A stretch of 64,000 bases of DNA, from NCBI GenBank assembly GCA_949361645.1, contig OX442423.1:5679505-5743504 (forward strand), given 5' to 3'. The notes below the pieces were generated by a model. It was not told the origin of the DNA. It saw only the letters and a program-made list of their open reading frames with translations, and searched no databases. The translations under genes were made by a program, and so were the position numbers. Origin of the DNA: Spongilla lacustris. Taxonomy: Eukaryota; Porifera; Demospongiae; Spongillida; Spongillidae. This document shows positions 10,261 through 22,039 of this stretch, in pieces. Every line of letters starts with the position of its first letter. Position 1 is the first letter of the stretch.

Positions 10261-11063
10261 TGGGCTTGTGATCGATGAGGTTATAATTTTATCACTATAA
10301 AAAAATTGCATGTTACACTAAACAACACATCTTTGCAACGGTACAATCTTTTCCTTTAAAAGTTCGTACACTTGTTCTCACATCATCTTTCTATGTGGAA
10401 ATCTATTTTGGTGCTCTAATTAGTTTCCATGCCGCGAGTACAAAGATCGCTAACCCAACGGGTTAGAATTCAACATTTCTCCATGTACAAGTGTGGAAAA
10501 CGCATCAAATTTGGGTTGTACATAGAGGAGTCCTGTAGCTATTGATTTGTTCTGTTCGTTAATTTCTGTATCATCCGTTACGGAGATGCAGCTGAACAAA
10601 CTACGTGCATGTTTTCCCGCTTGATTCGCGCCGATGATTTTGGCAAATCGCATCCCGCTCATCAATGTATGGGGAGGCGGTGATTAAATCTTTGGCGCAA
10701 ATCAAGCGGGAAAACATGCAGGTAGTTTGCTCAACTGTATCTCTGTAGCGGATGATACAAGAATTAACGAACAGAACAAATCAATAGCTACAGGACTCCT
10801 CTATGTACACTCCGAATTTGACGCGTTTTCAAAATTCGTACATGGCGAGATGTGAAATTCTAACCTGTTGGATTAGCGATCTTTGCACTGACGGCATAGA
10901 AAATAATTGGAGCTCCAAAACGAAAACGCACATAGAGAAATGATGTGGGAACATGTATACGAAATACGAAATACGAAAGGAAAAGGTTTTACCGTTGCGA
11001 AGATGTGTGGGTTAGTGTAACGTGCAATTTTTATAGTGATAAAATTATAATCCCACAAGCCCC
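10261..11063. mobile_element. Fold-back element with about 370-bp inverted arms
   Basis: The left arm (about 10261-10632) and right arm (about 10694-11063) are inverted copies, checked at several points. The outer ends both read gggcttgtg and then ttataattttatcactata; the middle of both arms has cgctaacccaacgggtta-like text; the inner ends read cccgcttgattcgcgcc against ggcgcaaatcaagcggg. The 61-bp spacer has no ORF. A minus frame at 10450-10665 is only an arm read-through. Divergence between the arms is perhaps 15-20 percent, so it is not brand new. A related sequence lies at about 44180-44500. Non-autonomous fold-back or MITE-type DNA transposons look like this. No target duplication was identified. 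Confidence 0.85.
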
Positions 11064-11094
11064 GCGGTCCCACCGTCCCATATGGAGGCCTCAG

Positions 11095-11176
11095 TTCTAT
11101 AAATGCCAGCGGGCGGGTATTCTAAGTGCCAGAGGGCGGGTATTCTAACGTAGAATACCCGCCTGCTGGCATTTAG
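11095..11176. repeat. Short direct plus inverted repeat (potential hairpin)
   Basis: A 24-bp unit containing gcgggtattctaa occurs twice in direct order, followed by an inverted copy (tagaatacccgcctgctggc). The arms can pair over about 23 bp. It lies just outside the fold-back element and 220 bp downstream of the Ig-like gene's stop. Confidence 0.8.
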
Positions 11177-11400
11177 AGGACGCGCGATTGCGCTATAAAG
11201 AGGTGTCTGAAAAAAATGGTTCCTGCAATCGACCAATCAGATTGCGAGATTCCATTATGCAATAATCTAGACGAAATTACTGCTTTGTTGATGATTGATT
11301 CGTTATTTAAAAGTAATTCCAGTATAGCAGTATTAAACGTTCCATATATGTGTGCATGCCACATTGATTTTGGCGAAGCATGCTACATGCATGTAGTTGT

Positions 11401-12034
11401 TTATGTTGCGGTAGCTGAGCGACGTGCTGCATGTCGGCGCTTTAATTGACCTCCTGGAAATCCGCTGAAGTTGGTGGTGTTGGAATTTACAATGGCAGTT
11501 GTTGCTACGGCTGCAGTTGTGGGGGCAGATTGTGTAGGCACGCCGATAGTCGTAGGGGGCAGAGAGCAGGAGGCGATGTTGGATTGACGCAGCATAACGG
11601 CTGCTCGGAAAAGTGTCAAACCTTGGTAATTGTAGGCACATTGGGCCACCGCCATCAATGTTCCATTGGAGGCAATGGTCATCCACCTCCCGCTCATCTT
11701 CATATCTAGACTTTGGCGTGCTATCTTGACATCGTTGTCAATACTCGATGTTTCAACCATGCACGGCAGATTACTGCACCATCCACTCAGTGGCATGGAG
11801 GAGTCCAGTAGGTAGAGGACCCAGTAGCTGCACGTGGCAGTGCAAGAGAAGTTGTAGGCAGTTGGTAGACCAGTATCAGCAGCCATCGGCACAGTGTTGG
11901 AGACTGTACACTCCGCTGCCTCTGAGACTAAAGCGAACGTATACGTGGTAAAAGGGCTTGTGTAAGACTGGTCACTTACCGGAAGCGATACAAACGCACG
12001 CTATTATTGCCGCTAAGAAGTTATAGAACATCAT
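11401..12034 (-). CDS. Secreted protein with an Ig-like core, two exons
   Basis: Exon 1 (12034-11980) encodes MMFYNFLAAIIACVCIAS, a clear signal peptide, and ends in phase 1 at a consensus donor (gtaagtg). A 52-bp intron (11979-11928) with a pyrimidine-rich acceptor leads to exon 2 (11927-11401), giving 193 residues. The ectodomain has FSCTATCSYWVLYLLDSS, GWCSNLPC and AQCAYNYQGLTLFRAAVML, which resembles the Cys, Trp and Cys-x-Asn-x-x-Gly pattern of an Ig-like C2 fold. A Thr/Pro/Ala-rich stalk (PPTTIGVPTQSAPTTAAVAT) follows, and the end is basic. No TM helix is seen before the stop, so it is secreted as drawn, or a donor near 11450 leads to a further exon. The signal peptide and intron are clear; the Ig assignment is an inference. 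Confidence 0.55.
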
Positions 12035-15000
12035 TCAGACCTGAGATGGCAGTCGAATAAGCGCCGACAACGAGTCAATTTAAGTTACGGCGCGGCCCTC
12101 ATTTATATGCATACATAAAGGGAGTTGCCATGGATATGCATGAACTCAGTTCGAAGGAATTGAATTATGGTGTACCGATATATGTTTTTATAAATGATTT
12201 TTTTTTTACTCGAACTGGTGGAGTCCCAGCCTCCTAAATTGTGCCAATCCTGCTCTGAATGTGTTGTGGCGCTTCACATTACTTTTAGATCGATCTTCCA
12301 CTTCAGCTATTATATAATAAAAGTATATACTACTTTTCAATTGGCGTACGTTTGATCAGATCAACTAACTAGGGTTAGGGACCCCGCGGGTTACTATTAA
12401 TTTGCCGGCTGACAGTTATAATATGCACAGTCGGTAATGGTTCACGACCACTATATATTAACTAGGCCTATATCCGATGCAGCTCAGCAAGAGGCAAGCC
12501 ATGTGGTAAAGATTGGATAAACTGCAACGAAGGCAATAGAACCTTCTAGCTTATAAAGATAAGGAATTCGATAGCACATCCTTGAGCCTTAATTACTATC
12601 ACATTCCTGATCTTATGCGAGAAGGGTCTATTGTGCCTGGCTATATTTCCATGAATCTTTATATACCAGATTGGCAAGTTATGACTGCGTCCCAATGTGT
12701 TGGATCCAGGTCAACGGTTAGGCAGACATACATATTTCCAGGAATCGAAGTCTACTTGTCAATACCTTATTAGGATATGTCTATCTTATACTGACATGCA
12801 TGTATACATGTAGGTCATTAATTGTTTACACTGCATGCATGTACGCTTAACCACAGCTGCATGTTGTATGCCCATATTTAGCCTAATGATATCATTCACC
12901 CTTGCGAACTACGTTACTTCCCCACCTGGGCCTAATTAAACAACATCATTATATACATGTAACTGCAGACTCGATCTTTGAAATAAGCTGGATCAAAACA
13001 ATTATACAGCATTCAAATGCAGCTACGAACTCTTTCAAGAAAACATTTTACCTCCATAAGGGCGCCAATTCGCCATTCAATTGGAGTGAAGTATGCAATC
13101 ATGCATGTACATGCATGTACATGTACATGTACATGTACACAGTAGTTATCCACAAGGTGTATTCGCCCGTTGTACACGCGGTACGCGTGCTTATACCGGC
13201 CGCTATAAGTATATGTACTTGTATATTGATAGGTAAGATAAAGCTTTGCATCACATACATGCAGGAGCTGCTAATATATACTGGATGAAATAGTAAGTCT
13301 GTCTTTCATTTGTCTTGTATGTATGCATTATAGCACTCATTGATCAATAGAATAACCAATTAAGGCTCACATTGCCAAAGATGTACCAATTAATGGTAGG
13401 CCCCTTACAGTGTATATCTATCAAAGAGAATGGACAAAACAGCAACTGAAAATGGCATGACAAGATTTCGTAGTAGGCACCTATGCGTTATCTCTTCTCT
13501 TATCTAGCCGCTCTGCATGGGGAGCATGAAAACATCCGGCATCAGATGCGCATATGCGAAGACAACATGCAGGAGGCTCTCAGCCGTGCGTGCATAAAGG
13601 TGGCATGCATGCAAGCTGAATATCTGGGGTAGCACAATTAAGGAGTGGGCACACAAAAAAGATAAGAGCGAAGACATTTGCCTCGTAAGTCAGAGAAGCG
13701 TGAGGCACTGAGTTGGGCTAGACCAAGAACTTATACCATTCTTGTACCTAATTTCATTTGTATATTGTATTCAGTTTGATATCAAATTAACCATATTAAT
13801 AATGGTTATGAACCAATATGCGATGATAAACGAAAGGCATGCTGCAGAAGCATTATGGAGTTATACTGGTATATTACAGGCTGTACCAAAAATGGGCTTA
13901 TTATACTCCTGTTATATATGCGTTTACTCATGCGCTATACGTTTTGTATACGCATCTGTTATACACCAAAATTACACCTGTGTGTATGGCAGTTGTCTCC
14001 TTACATTCGTTATCCACCGATGTATGCAGCATGTTTACAGTCATGTACAAATTCCTAGGAAAGAGAATGTCGGGCGGCATCTCAACCACGTGATGAATGA
14101 GCCCTAGTTCCATATTTGCGCGACAAGGAAGAGAGTTGTACGGATAATATAATTCCTTATAAGGACTGAAGTGACAGTGATACTTATTGATTCATGAGCT
14201 TGTACAAGTAATCAAGTATCTATGGCAAGCATCTTTTCAAATAGCTTAGTACTTCCAACTGAGAAAAAGCAATGCTAGTCAACTCCACTAGCGCTAGATC
14301 ACTACAACAATGGAATAGGCAGGCAGTCACACCTTTTGCCATGCAAAGCTAATTACACAGAAGCGTTATATGGTTAATGGAAAACCCTCATTTCCTATTG
14401 CGAGAAACTACATATGGCATCTTGTGAAAGCCAATTAGTTGTCTAGAATGTCTTTTGGGTGGCCAGTGACTGCAAACGAAGCTGGTTAGTATTGTTTATG
14501 CATGCATGCCTGGAGGCCATGAAGTACTTATGGTTCTTTGATGTGGCTGCATGCAGCCATTTTTAGAACATATGAAATGGAACCACGACCTCATGTATTG
14601 GTTGCTTAGGTGAAAATAGGTGGGATAGGTGACCAAGGATGTCACACATAATAGTTTATGCCATAATGATGACATATGCCATGCAGCTACAGCTAGCTAG
14701 CTTTGGCCTATAGTCAACTGTAAACGTCAACGTGAGAGCATGCATATGTCTGTGGATGCATAAGCATGCATACCAATATAGGTGTTTATAGTAACCAAAG
14801 TATTTTGTTTGTCAAACGTAGCATATGGCATTGAGAGTTGTCATGTCCCAAACTGCTGAGTTCAATACGCCATATCTCCTCTGAGTTAAATCTTAATTCT
14901 GTTGACAGTTATGTATATATTTGAGCAAAGGCAGGCCCAGAATTGGCTGGTTGAGAAGGCACACCTCGTCATAAATGGGGGTGGGGAGGCCCCATGCAGG

Positions 15001-15240
15001 GTTGGAAAGGGTTGGTTCTGGTTCAGAAAGGGGTATCAGCCTTTAACGGCGATCATTGAACAACGTGGGTGTATATACATGTATATATACCTTGATTGCA
15101 TAGGTCACATCCTCTGTTAGCATTGTGGCTAAAACAGTTCAGCAACAAGGGGATTCCCTAATCAGCCTTCAACGGTGATCATTGAACGTGGGTATATATC
15201 TTGATTTCAGTTTAGCAACAAGGGGATTCCCTGGGTTCTT
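12035..15240. other. Long non-genic stretch
   Basis: Open frames at 12582-12773, 12902-13288 and 13742-14107 have no family resemblance, and several overlap in other frames. There is a (CATGTA)n-like run at about 13100-13141. A pair of imperfect direct repeats lies at about 15041-15090 and 15160-15230 (acggYgatcattgaac, and aacaaggggattccct twice). No gene is supported. Confidence 0.4.
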
Positions 15241-15415
15241 TACTATTTGAACTGGACTTGCTCAAGCCAGCTTCCAACTTCAGTTGAATGCTGATGACAA
15301 ATGCACAAAGCATCTCTACCAGCCATGGTATCTTGATGATGGTTCCATACATGTAGCTGGTACTGAGAAAGTCTGCATGCTCCCAGCTAGCTTCTGAGTC
15401 AGCACAAAGAAATCC
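15240..15415 (+). pseudogene. Small LINE RT palm scrap
   Basis: A plus-strand frame reads LYQPWYLDDGSIHVAGTEK. It aligns with LLYQAWFLDDGVLAGT of the LINE at 56650-57161, including the Y/FxDD catalytic motif of the RT palm. Stops follow at once, so only a scrap is left. Confidence 0.5.
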
Positions 15416-16070
15416 ATGTATTGGCTTGCAACCCCCGACTAAATGCGTAGCCGGAACCAATTTTCGCGCGAAGGTCGGGCTGCGCCCAACTAAGCATAGC
15501 CTAGCTATCATTAATGAGATTATGTGGTGATAACGCGGTTAACTGCTAATTCTTGCCTGGTCATTCATGATTCATTTGCTAGAAAGAATAGCCCTGCTAG
15601 CTTCTTCTTTGAGATCACGTCGACAAGCGGGCATAGCTCAAACATGCACTTTGTAAATCCAGTTGGAAGAACTGCAAATACATATCTTGAAATATAAATT
15701 TTGAGGCCCCATTCTGAATTACTAAGAATTTGCCAGATGGAGTGTGCAAGCTTTTCAGCAAAGAAGATGTTCAGGTGCGAGCAACTCGAGGACACCTGAG
15801 TGATGATCAATTTGGCTTGAAATCATACAATATGCTACCCATGATCAGACTGATTCCTCTCACATCCCCTGTGTTGTTTAAGCCAATGATAACCACACAC
15901 CTCAAATGAGGCTGATGAACCACAGCTCAGTGATGCTGATGCTGATTATATCACTTTGAAGAGCATAATATATATCATTATAATTATAACATATAATTAT
16001 TATAAATAATATATATATAATATTATATACATGCTTCCGGGAAGACACATCAGATAAATTAATGTAAATA
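15416..16070. other. Non-genic stretch
   Basis: No coding similarity is seen. The part at 15960-16035 is almost pure A/T and could be the remnant of an AT microsatellite. Confidence 0.35.
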
Positions 16071-16072
16071 TC

Positions 16073-16112
16073 CAGTGGCAGATTCAGGCTTTCAGCGGGT
16101 GGGGGGGTCCGC
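16073..16112 (+). mobile_element. hAT-type transposon terminus (putative)
   Basis: The sequence cagtggcagattcaggct, leading into a poly-G run (gtgggggggtcc), matches the common form CAGTGGCGGATCCAGG...GGGGGGGTCC at the ends of many animal hAT elements. The partner end was not located. Confidence 0.4.
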
Positions 16113-16237
16113 TACATGCATATGCATTGTATGAACAAGCAATAAATGATGGAGGGGCCCGCGCGAAACACCCATGCCCCAAATTTATCCATAGATAGCA
16201 CATATAAGTAGAGGGATTGGAAACGATTTTAAATGGC

Positions 16238-16462
16238 CGGGTTTTATTGGTTGGGTTGAATGATAAGAAAAACGAAATAATCCAATATTTAGCCGGCACA
16301 CATTGTAAAACATATTGTCCATGCCTATGCTAAAATAATATAGTACTATTTCGTTTTTCCTTATCATTCAACCCTTGTTTCCCTGCTTTTTACACCATTA
16401 TTGCCTTCAAATCCTATATACCACCAACTTTAATTTTTCATAGAGAATATACTTGTTTCATT
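16238..16462. mobile_element. Fold-back MITE copy 1 (degenerate)
   Basis: Inverted arms gggttgaatgataagaaaaa (about 16253) and ccttatcattcaaccctt (about 16359) flank an 80-bp loop. Outside the right arm the sequence runs cccttgtttccctgcttttt and then gccttcaaatcctatatacc, which is the right end of the MITE at 36061-36337. The left outer part has diverged. Confidence 0.65.
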
Positions 16463-17007
16463 GCTTTTTATTCATAATTGGATGCTTTCAACACATCTAA
16501 ATATCACATCTTGGCAACAGACATTTCATTACTATTAATCTTATACTCCCCAATAAGAGAGTACTTTGCATTTTAAAATGCAAAAAGGACCATTAAATAA
16601 TAGCCTCCGACGTTGCAATTATGATACCATAGAGAAACACTGATCACTTAGCCGGCTACGATCTGAACTTGGTATATATGTCATTTACATAGCAATCATG
16701 TATATCTACATGTCATAATCAGAAATAACTCAGCCATGGATGATACATATTGTTCAGTACATAAACAATGTTATACTCTGGCAGTATTTGTACTGATACC
16801 AGTGAAACATTTATTCTCTCCAGCTCTCTTGATATGACAGCAACAGGTGTGTCCACCATCTCTTCCTTTATTACAGTGTTCTGTAAATTAAAGTGATTAG
16901 TGTCAACTCAATCTGTAAACAGTATCCATGTAGATATGTTTCATACTCTGGCAGTATCACATACGTGACCATTGAGGTCACCTCACTCCATGCACCAGGG
17001 GAATATT

Positions 17008-17300
17008 AGGTAAGGGGAGGAGTAGGGGTAGTAGTTGGTAAGGGGAGGAGTAGGGGTAATAGGTCACATTAAAGTATTCAGTATTACTAGGAACATGCGC
17101 ATCCCCCCCCCCCCCCCCTTGGTTGAATCAGCTGATAGCGGACATAGTAATGTTTGGCTGTCAAATGGTGCCCCCTTACCCTATCCTAGCCCCACCCTTC
17201 CAGAAATGCTAGGGACACCCATGGTAATAGGTAAGGGGAGGACTAGGGGTAGTAGTAGGGGTATTGGTAGGTATTGGGAGGCGTAGTAGTAGGTAGAAGT
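17008..17300. repeat. G-rich imperfect minisatellite and poly-C tract
   Basis: Units of the form ggtaaggggaggagtagggg recur at about 17011, 17038 and 17229. They flank a poly-C run at 17103-17118. Confidence 0.7.
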
Positions 17301-17699
17301 TCACCTGCTCTTTTTCTATGCATGCTCAGTGCTTTGTTTAGCAATAACTTCACTAACAGCTGCATGTGCAGATCTAGTACAGACCTTTTGTGCTAACCAT
17401 GGGTGGGTTTTGCAAAAGGCATCATTTAGCTCATCTAACAAAGTGCTATTCCTTAGAATAGCCTTTTCAAGGCTACCTTTATACTCCCTCAGTATGGTAT
17501 CTTTAGGTTCATACAGGGAGTAGCTACAAGGTACAGAACACTTGCAATGAAAGTTTTCAACAAGTCTATGTGTACATGTACTTTAAAAAAAAACAACAAT
17601 ATTATCTATATGTAGAGTTACAAACAGAAGCCATGTGAAAACTGTTAATAGACCTATCGATCCCATTTTTAATGACATTAATAATCGGGGTCAAATCCT

Positions 17700-17815
17700 A
17701 CATGTATATGAGAGTTACTAATGTAACTCTTGATATCCTTGCAGTATTATATATCCTTGCAGTACTATGTATTCTTGCAGTATTTTATTCTTGCAGTATT
17801 ATATCCTTGCAGTGA
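17700..17815. repeat. Short imperfect tandem repeat, ccttgcagtatt type
   Basis: The motif (t)ccttgcagtattatat occurs about five times in 110 bp with small variations. Confidence 0.7.
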
Positions 17816-19679
17816 TTTGAATTTACAGCGAAAGAAATGCGGCTGTACACTTCAATGCAACAGTCATTGCGTTTACCATTTATGTATGGGACACTAAATT
17901 GATATATATGCATGTTTGGCGAGTTTGTAATGAGGAGGACAATATAGCGGCTATTATAGCCTAGGTCATTGTGTCTGGATGGGGGAACAGTTTCACCAGG
18001 TATATTGCCCATGCATGGGGGACGCTATTTTGTCCAGGAAGGGGGGGGGGGGGGGGGACATTATACCCTAGGCTACATTGTCCGGGGGGACAATATAATG
18101 AGGGGGGACAATATATACTACGACCCTGGTGTCAGAGGATTGGGTGACCCTAAGAAAAGCTTCCCAAACGTTTTCAAGTCTGTTCTATATCGAAATGGAT
18201 GATAGTTAAAGATGGTTTTAAAAGGAGCTGTCTCTTCCCTTTTGATGCAAATAGAGTTGATTGTTTGTGTAGCAGATCAATAACCCGACCTGAATGATCC
18301 AATAACACAGATGATCCACTGTCTTTGCATTATGCCATGAGCCTTGTAGAGAAGCACATTGAAAATGCAAAGGCAACATTATTCACATCATCACACAGAT
18401 GAACATGGGTTGGAAGACATGTCACTGTATCTGTTAAAACTGCATTAGATCAATGCTGTAATGATGCAATGCTCTCATCTGAAGGACCTCCTCTGATACC
18501 TTTATCTGTTGGACCCTAATTCAAAGGACCTCCCCTTATATACCTTCATCTGAAGGACCCTCATTTGAAGGACCATCAGTGCTACCCTCTGTTCTTGTTC
18601 CTCCTTCTCCTAACCCTGAAGACACTATTGCCTGAAATATTGAGCCTCCCAAACATCTTATCCAGGCGGCAAAACTTGCAACTTTAACTTATAATAATGC
18701 TCATTTATTTAAATGGTTTTCAACGAGTGATATTTACTTAGAATGCGTGTTATTAATAATCGGTTTCATTTTCTATGTAGTAGTAAAACGGTACGTATCT
18801 CACCAATTAATAAATGAAAGCATCATTAATGTATAGTTTACTATTTTACCGTAGGAATTTTTTTTTCGGTTGCGTCATAAATGGAGGTACGTAATGTTGT
18901 GCGTGCAGTATGAATTGGGTTTGTGACGAATTTGATACTTTAAGAAATGTAAGAGTTGCCATGCTGAGATGTGGCCATGCGTCGACTCGTGTACTAGTAC
19001 TATCGGTTATTTTACACACTAATCAAACCATTTGGTGGCCGGGCGTTGCCCCTTTGCTGATGTTAAACCTTCCCACCGCGCAAATGTCCAGACAAGCTGG
19101 TATCTAACAACTCATTGCTGTTTCCGGCTGCGTCTTAGTTACGATAGAACGGATCTGGGTCACTAATCCTGCATGTCATTGTGCACGTGAAAGTCTCGTG
19201 ATTAGGGCTCACTTCAGGTAACTATTACAATACGTTCCAAGGACGCAAAACAGCCCTAGTATCGAAATGCCGCACACCAATGACACCATTAATACCTAGA
19301 TACGTTGGCAGCAGTTGAAAAGTGGTCAGGCGAGCATAGTGACTGAGTCTGAGGCCCAGAAACTAAAACATTTGCTACAATGTCTGCATTTTTGGCTCAG
19401 GATGACAGGAAAAGGAGCTATGCATTTTTGGTAGCACTGAAATCCTCGGAACAGATGCACTTCGTGTCTCTGACAGCTGTAATGTCTGATGGCAAGACCT
19501 TCTCATCCCCCTTGCAAGTACATGCAGATTCTCCACTGAAATGGCGATAGATCTGGAATCAACCCCTGTCTATTGCCAGGGCTGCATTAATAACATAGTA
19601 CTCTGCCCGAAAGTAGTGGCACACAATTAAATGTATGAGGATTAAACTGATGTTGCTAAAAGTTAGCATATCATATTCA

Positions 19680-19735
19680 TAACTAGTCTAAATCCAGTGG
19701 TTCTGAATCACGGGGTAGTGAGTTTGAATCCTGAA
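19680..19735 (+). mobile_element. Possible tRNA-derived SINE head
   Basis: The sequence has an A-box-like atccagtggttctgaa and, 16 bp later, a B-box-like gagtttgaatcctg (consensus GGTTCGANTCC). Spacing and order fit a tRNA-type pol III promoter without a foldable full tRNA, as in SINEs. No clear tail or target duplication was seen. Confidence 0.3.
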
Positions 19736-20481
19736 AAGATCGGTGATTTTTCACCCTAGGAGTTTGGCAAATTTAGGGTTTGTGCCTGCCTCTCATCCTC
19801 CCATGATGCAGGTTTGACAACTTGACTGCCCTTAGATTCCCACTACGGCAAATAATTGCATCAGTCAGCTTATAAAAATACACCCTCATAAGGCCTACTG
19901 GTTACAATTACAAATAGCCTTTTATTTATTTATTTTTTAAAGATACCTTATGATTTTTTTTTTACTTCTTCGGTTACCAGGATACCATACGCTGGGCTGA
20001 GCAATGTGATCACATTTTATTTGTGTTACATTGTACCAGTATTTACAGCATAAGATAGGGCCTTCATTTTTTAAAATCGATTTGGTGTTTACAGGGGAAC
20101 ATAAGTACTAGGCTACAGTTGTGATATATAGTAAGTGCAGCCCGGTGAAAAGATATAAATTATTTATCACTAAGTTAATACATGCATAACCATATCATTA
20201 AAATGAGAAAGAAATGCACAGAAGTATAGGATTGAAAGCATCAGTTTATGCGCCATCATCAAACCCTCGAATACATTGCCATTTCACTCTAGTTTCTAAG
20301 CCTCACAAACCTATGCACAAACACAGGAAAGCATACATGTATATCAAGATTGCAAATTAACCTTTCCCATGTGATTTGCAAGGCTAGATATAGATATGTG
20401 TATATATACGTACGCTTTATAAAGTGCTCTGTGTAGGAGACCGTCAGCTTATCAGTCATGAAACAACAAATGGTGTATCAG

Positions 20482-21076
20482 TGTTTTGTTTTGAAAGATG
20501 AATGTAGCTTAAACTTCACGTCCAAGGATGGATTCGGCATGTACGTGTATATCACGCAGTTATAATATTCATACCTGAATCATTGTCATGTACATGTAGA
20601 TGTACATGTAACCAATATATATATATATATAATATGTAATACATATCATAAGGTGTTCAACTGGGTACACCACACACTATATAGTAATTTTAGGGTGGAG
20701 AGGGGGTGAGGACCTTCTACTGGGCCCTTTATATATCATTTTTGGCCCAATATCTTGGCTTGCTCATGGCATCATAAGTAAGATTACATGTATGTTGATT
20801 GGGTCCAGTGCATATGGCATCTGCCATCATAGTGTGTAGGTTGGGTCTATGGGTATCGTGTGTAGGTTGGGTCTAATGGCATCAGTGTGTACAAAATCCA
20901 GTACATCATCAACCATTCACCAAACCAGGGTAAGGATTTTGATATACATCAATCAAGATGTTTTGTTTAGAAAGATGAATGTAGCTTCACGTCCAAGGAC
21001 GGATTCGGCACCCCGCAGTTATAATTTCATACCTGAATCATTGTACGAACGCGTGTTGTCGTGTAACCAATATACA
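20482..21076. repeat. Dispersed direct repeat (two copies, 130 bp, 480 bp apart)
   Basis: Copy 1 (20482-20620) and copy 2 (20960-21076) share gaaagatgaatgtagctt, cacgtccaaggaYggattcggc, gcagttataat and catacctgaatcattg in the same order with small indels. Confidence 0.8.
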
Positions 21077-21179
21077 TTTTCAGCCATTTCAAGAGGTGGA
21101 CCTCGGGCGAAAAGTGGTCAGGACATGGCCTGACTGCCTGACCGGCTCGTATTGAAAATGTATAACTATATCAAAGTAA

Positions 21180-21490
21180 CATGGTTTATATAGACTTAGC
21201 TAAAGTCTACTGGTTTCCTTTCCCATTTGGATAAAGTCTTTCTTAGTAATATAGATCTCAAAGTGACTACATAGGTACAGATGTTCCTCAGGCTGGGCTC
21301 TGTTTTGGGTCTTCAGGGCTCTGTTTTAGGTCCTCTACTATTATTCAAATATATCAATGATCTCCCAGATTGCTTGGAGTCACCTTTGCTGATGACAGTA
21401 ACTTTCTTTTGCTCATGGATCACCCTTCTGAAAATACTGTTGCCGGGCTACGCAATTAACGGACTAGACAATATATTGTTATTGTTACGT
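21180..21490 (+). pseudogene. LINE reverse transcriptase remnant (plus)
   Basis: Plus-strand frames read VYIDLAKV, then QGSVLGPLLLFKYINDLPD and ADDSNFLLL. The order 'FxDxxKAFD ... GVPQGSVLGPLLFxxYINDLPD ... FADDS' is the RT palm of CR1/jockey-type LINEs. Frameshifts lie between the blocks, and a long poly-G tract at 21505-21527 ends it. It could be the same clade as the minus-strand fragment at 5470-6290. Confidence 0.75.
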
Positions 21491-21767
21491 CAATTATTGA
21501 AGTGGGGGGGGGGGGGGGGGGGGGGGAGGAACTGCATGCAGCTGCAGGCATGTTTGAAAGATACAACAGGCAGTTCTAATTCATATAAGGATACCAAGCC
21601 AAAGAAAATGACACTATAACAAGGAGAACTCTGAGATTAACATATCCGAAGATAGGCCCTACTCAGATTACCCAATAATAATAAAACGAATCCAGACGTG
21701 CTATACATTGCGGCGAATGCACTAAGCCATATAATGAACACTCTGGCAGAGAAAAAATAATTAGGGG

Positions 21768-22032
21768 AACAAGTGAATCAAAAATTTCTCCATCACGAAA
21801 GTGATTGGTGGTATCTAGGATTGGTGGTGCAAAAAGCAAGGAAACAAGTTACAGTATGTTAAAGTGAGGTTTGGTAGGATCCTATACAATTCGCAGTCCT
21901 GAATTTGCAAATGAAGAAGCCTATTTGCAAATGTAGGACTGTTATAGTTGTAGGATCCTTATTTCGCACCACCAATCCTACATACCACCAATCAATTTCT
22001 CGATAGAGAAGTTTTTGATTTACTTGTCCATT
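21768..22032. mobile_element. Fold-back MITE copy 2
   Basis: The left arm has gaacaagtgaatcaaaaa and gattggtggtatctaggatt; the right arm is its inverse (aatcctacataccaccaatc, then tttttgatttacttgtcc). The arms are about 75 bp each with few mismatches. The interior is itself palindromic (ggatcctata, and atttgcaaat facing each other). The motif gtggtat(a/c)taggatt is shared with the copies at 16238 and 36061. Confidence 0.8.
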
Positions 22033-22039
22033 TAAATAT

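Larger units (their letters stand above)
17816..21175. other. Non-genic stretch
   Basis: It contains a poly-G run near 18042 flanked by repeated ggggggacaatat motifs. At 18480-18570 there is an imperfect repeat of gaaggaccctc. A possible SINE head lies near 19690. A 130-bp dispersed direct repeat is listed separately. Open frames such as 18910-19107 and 20849-21133 show no family. Confidence 0.4.

Noticed and set aside
13742..14107. 121-aa frame overlapping two other frames
   Set aside because: Three overlapping frames with Tyr/Cys/His bias from AT-rich DNA; no motif.
15565..15810. 81-aa minus-strand frame
   Set aside because: No motif, no neighbouring exon, no support beyond length.
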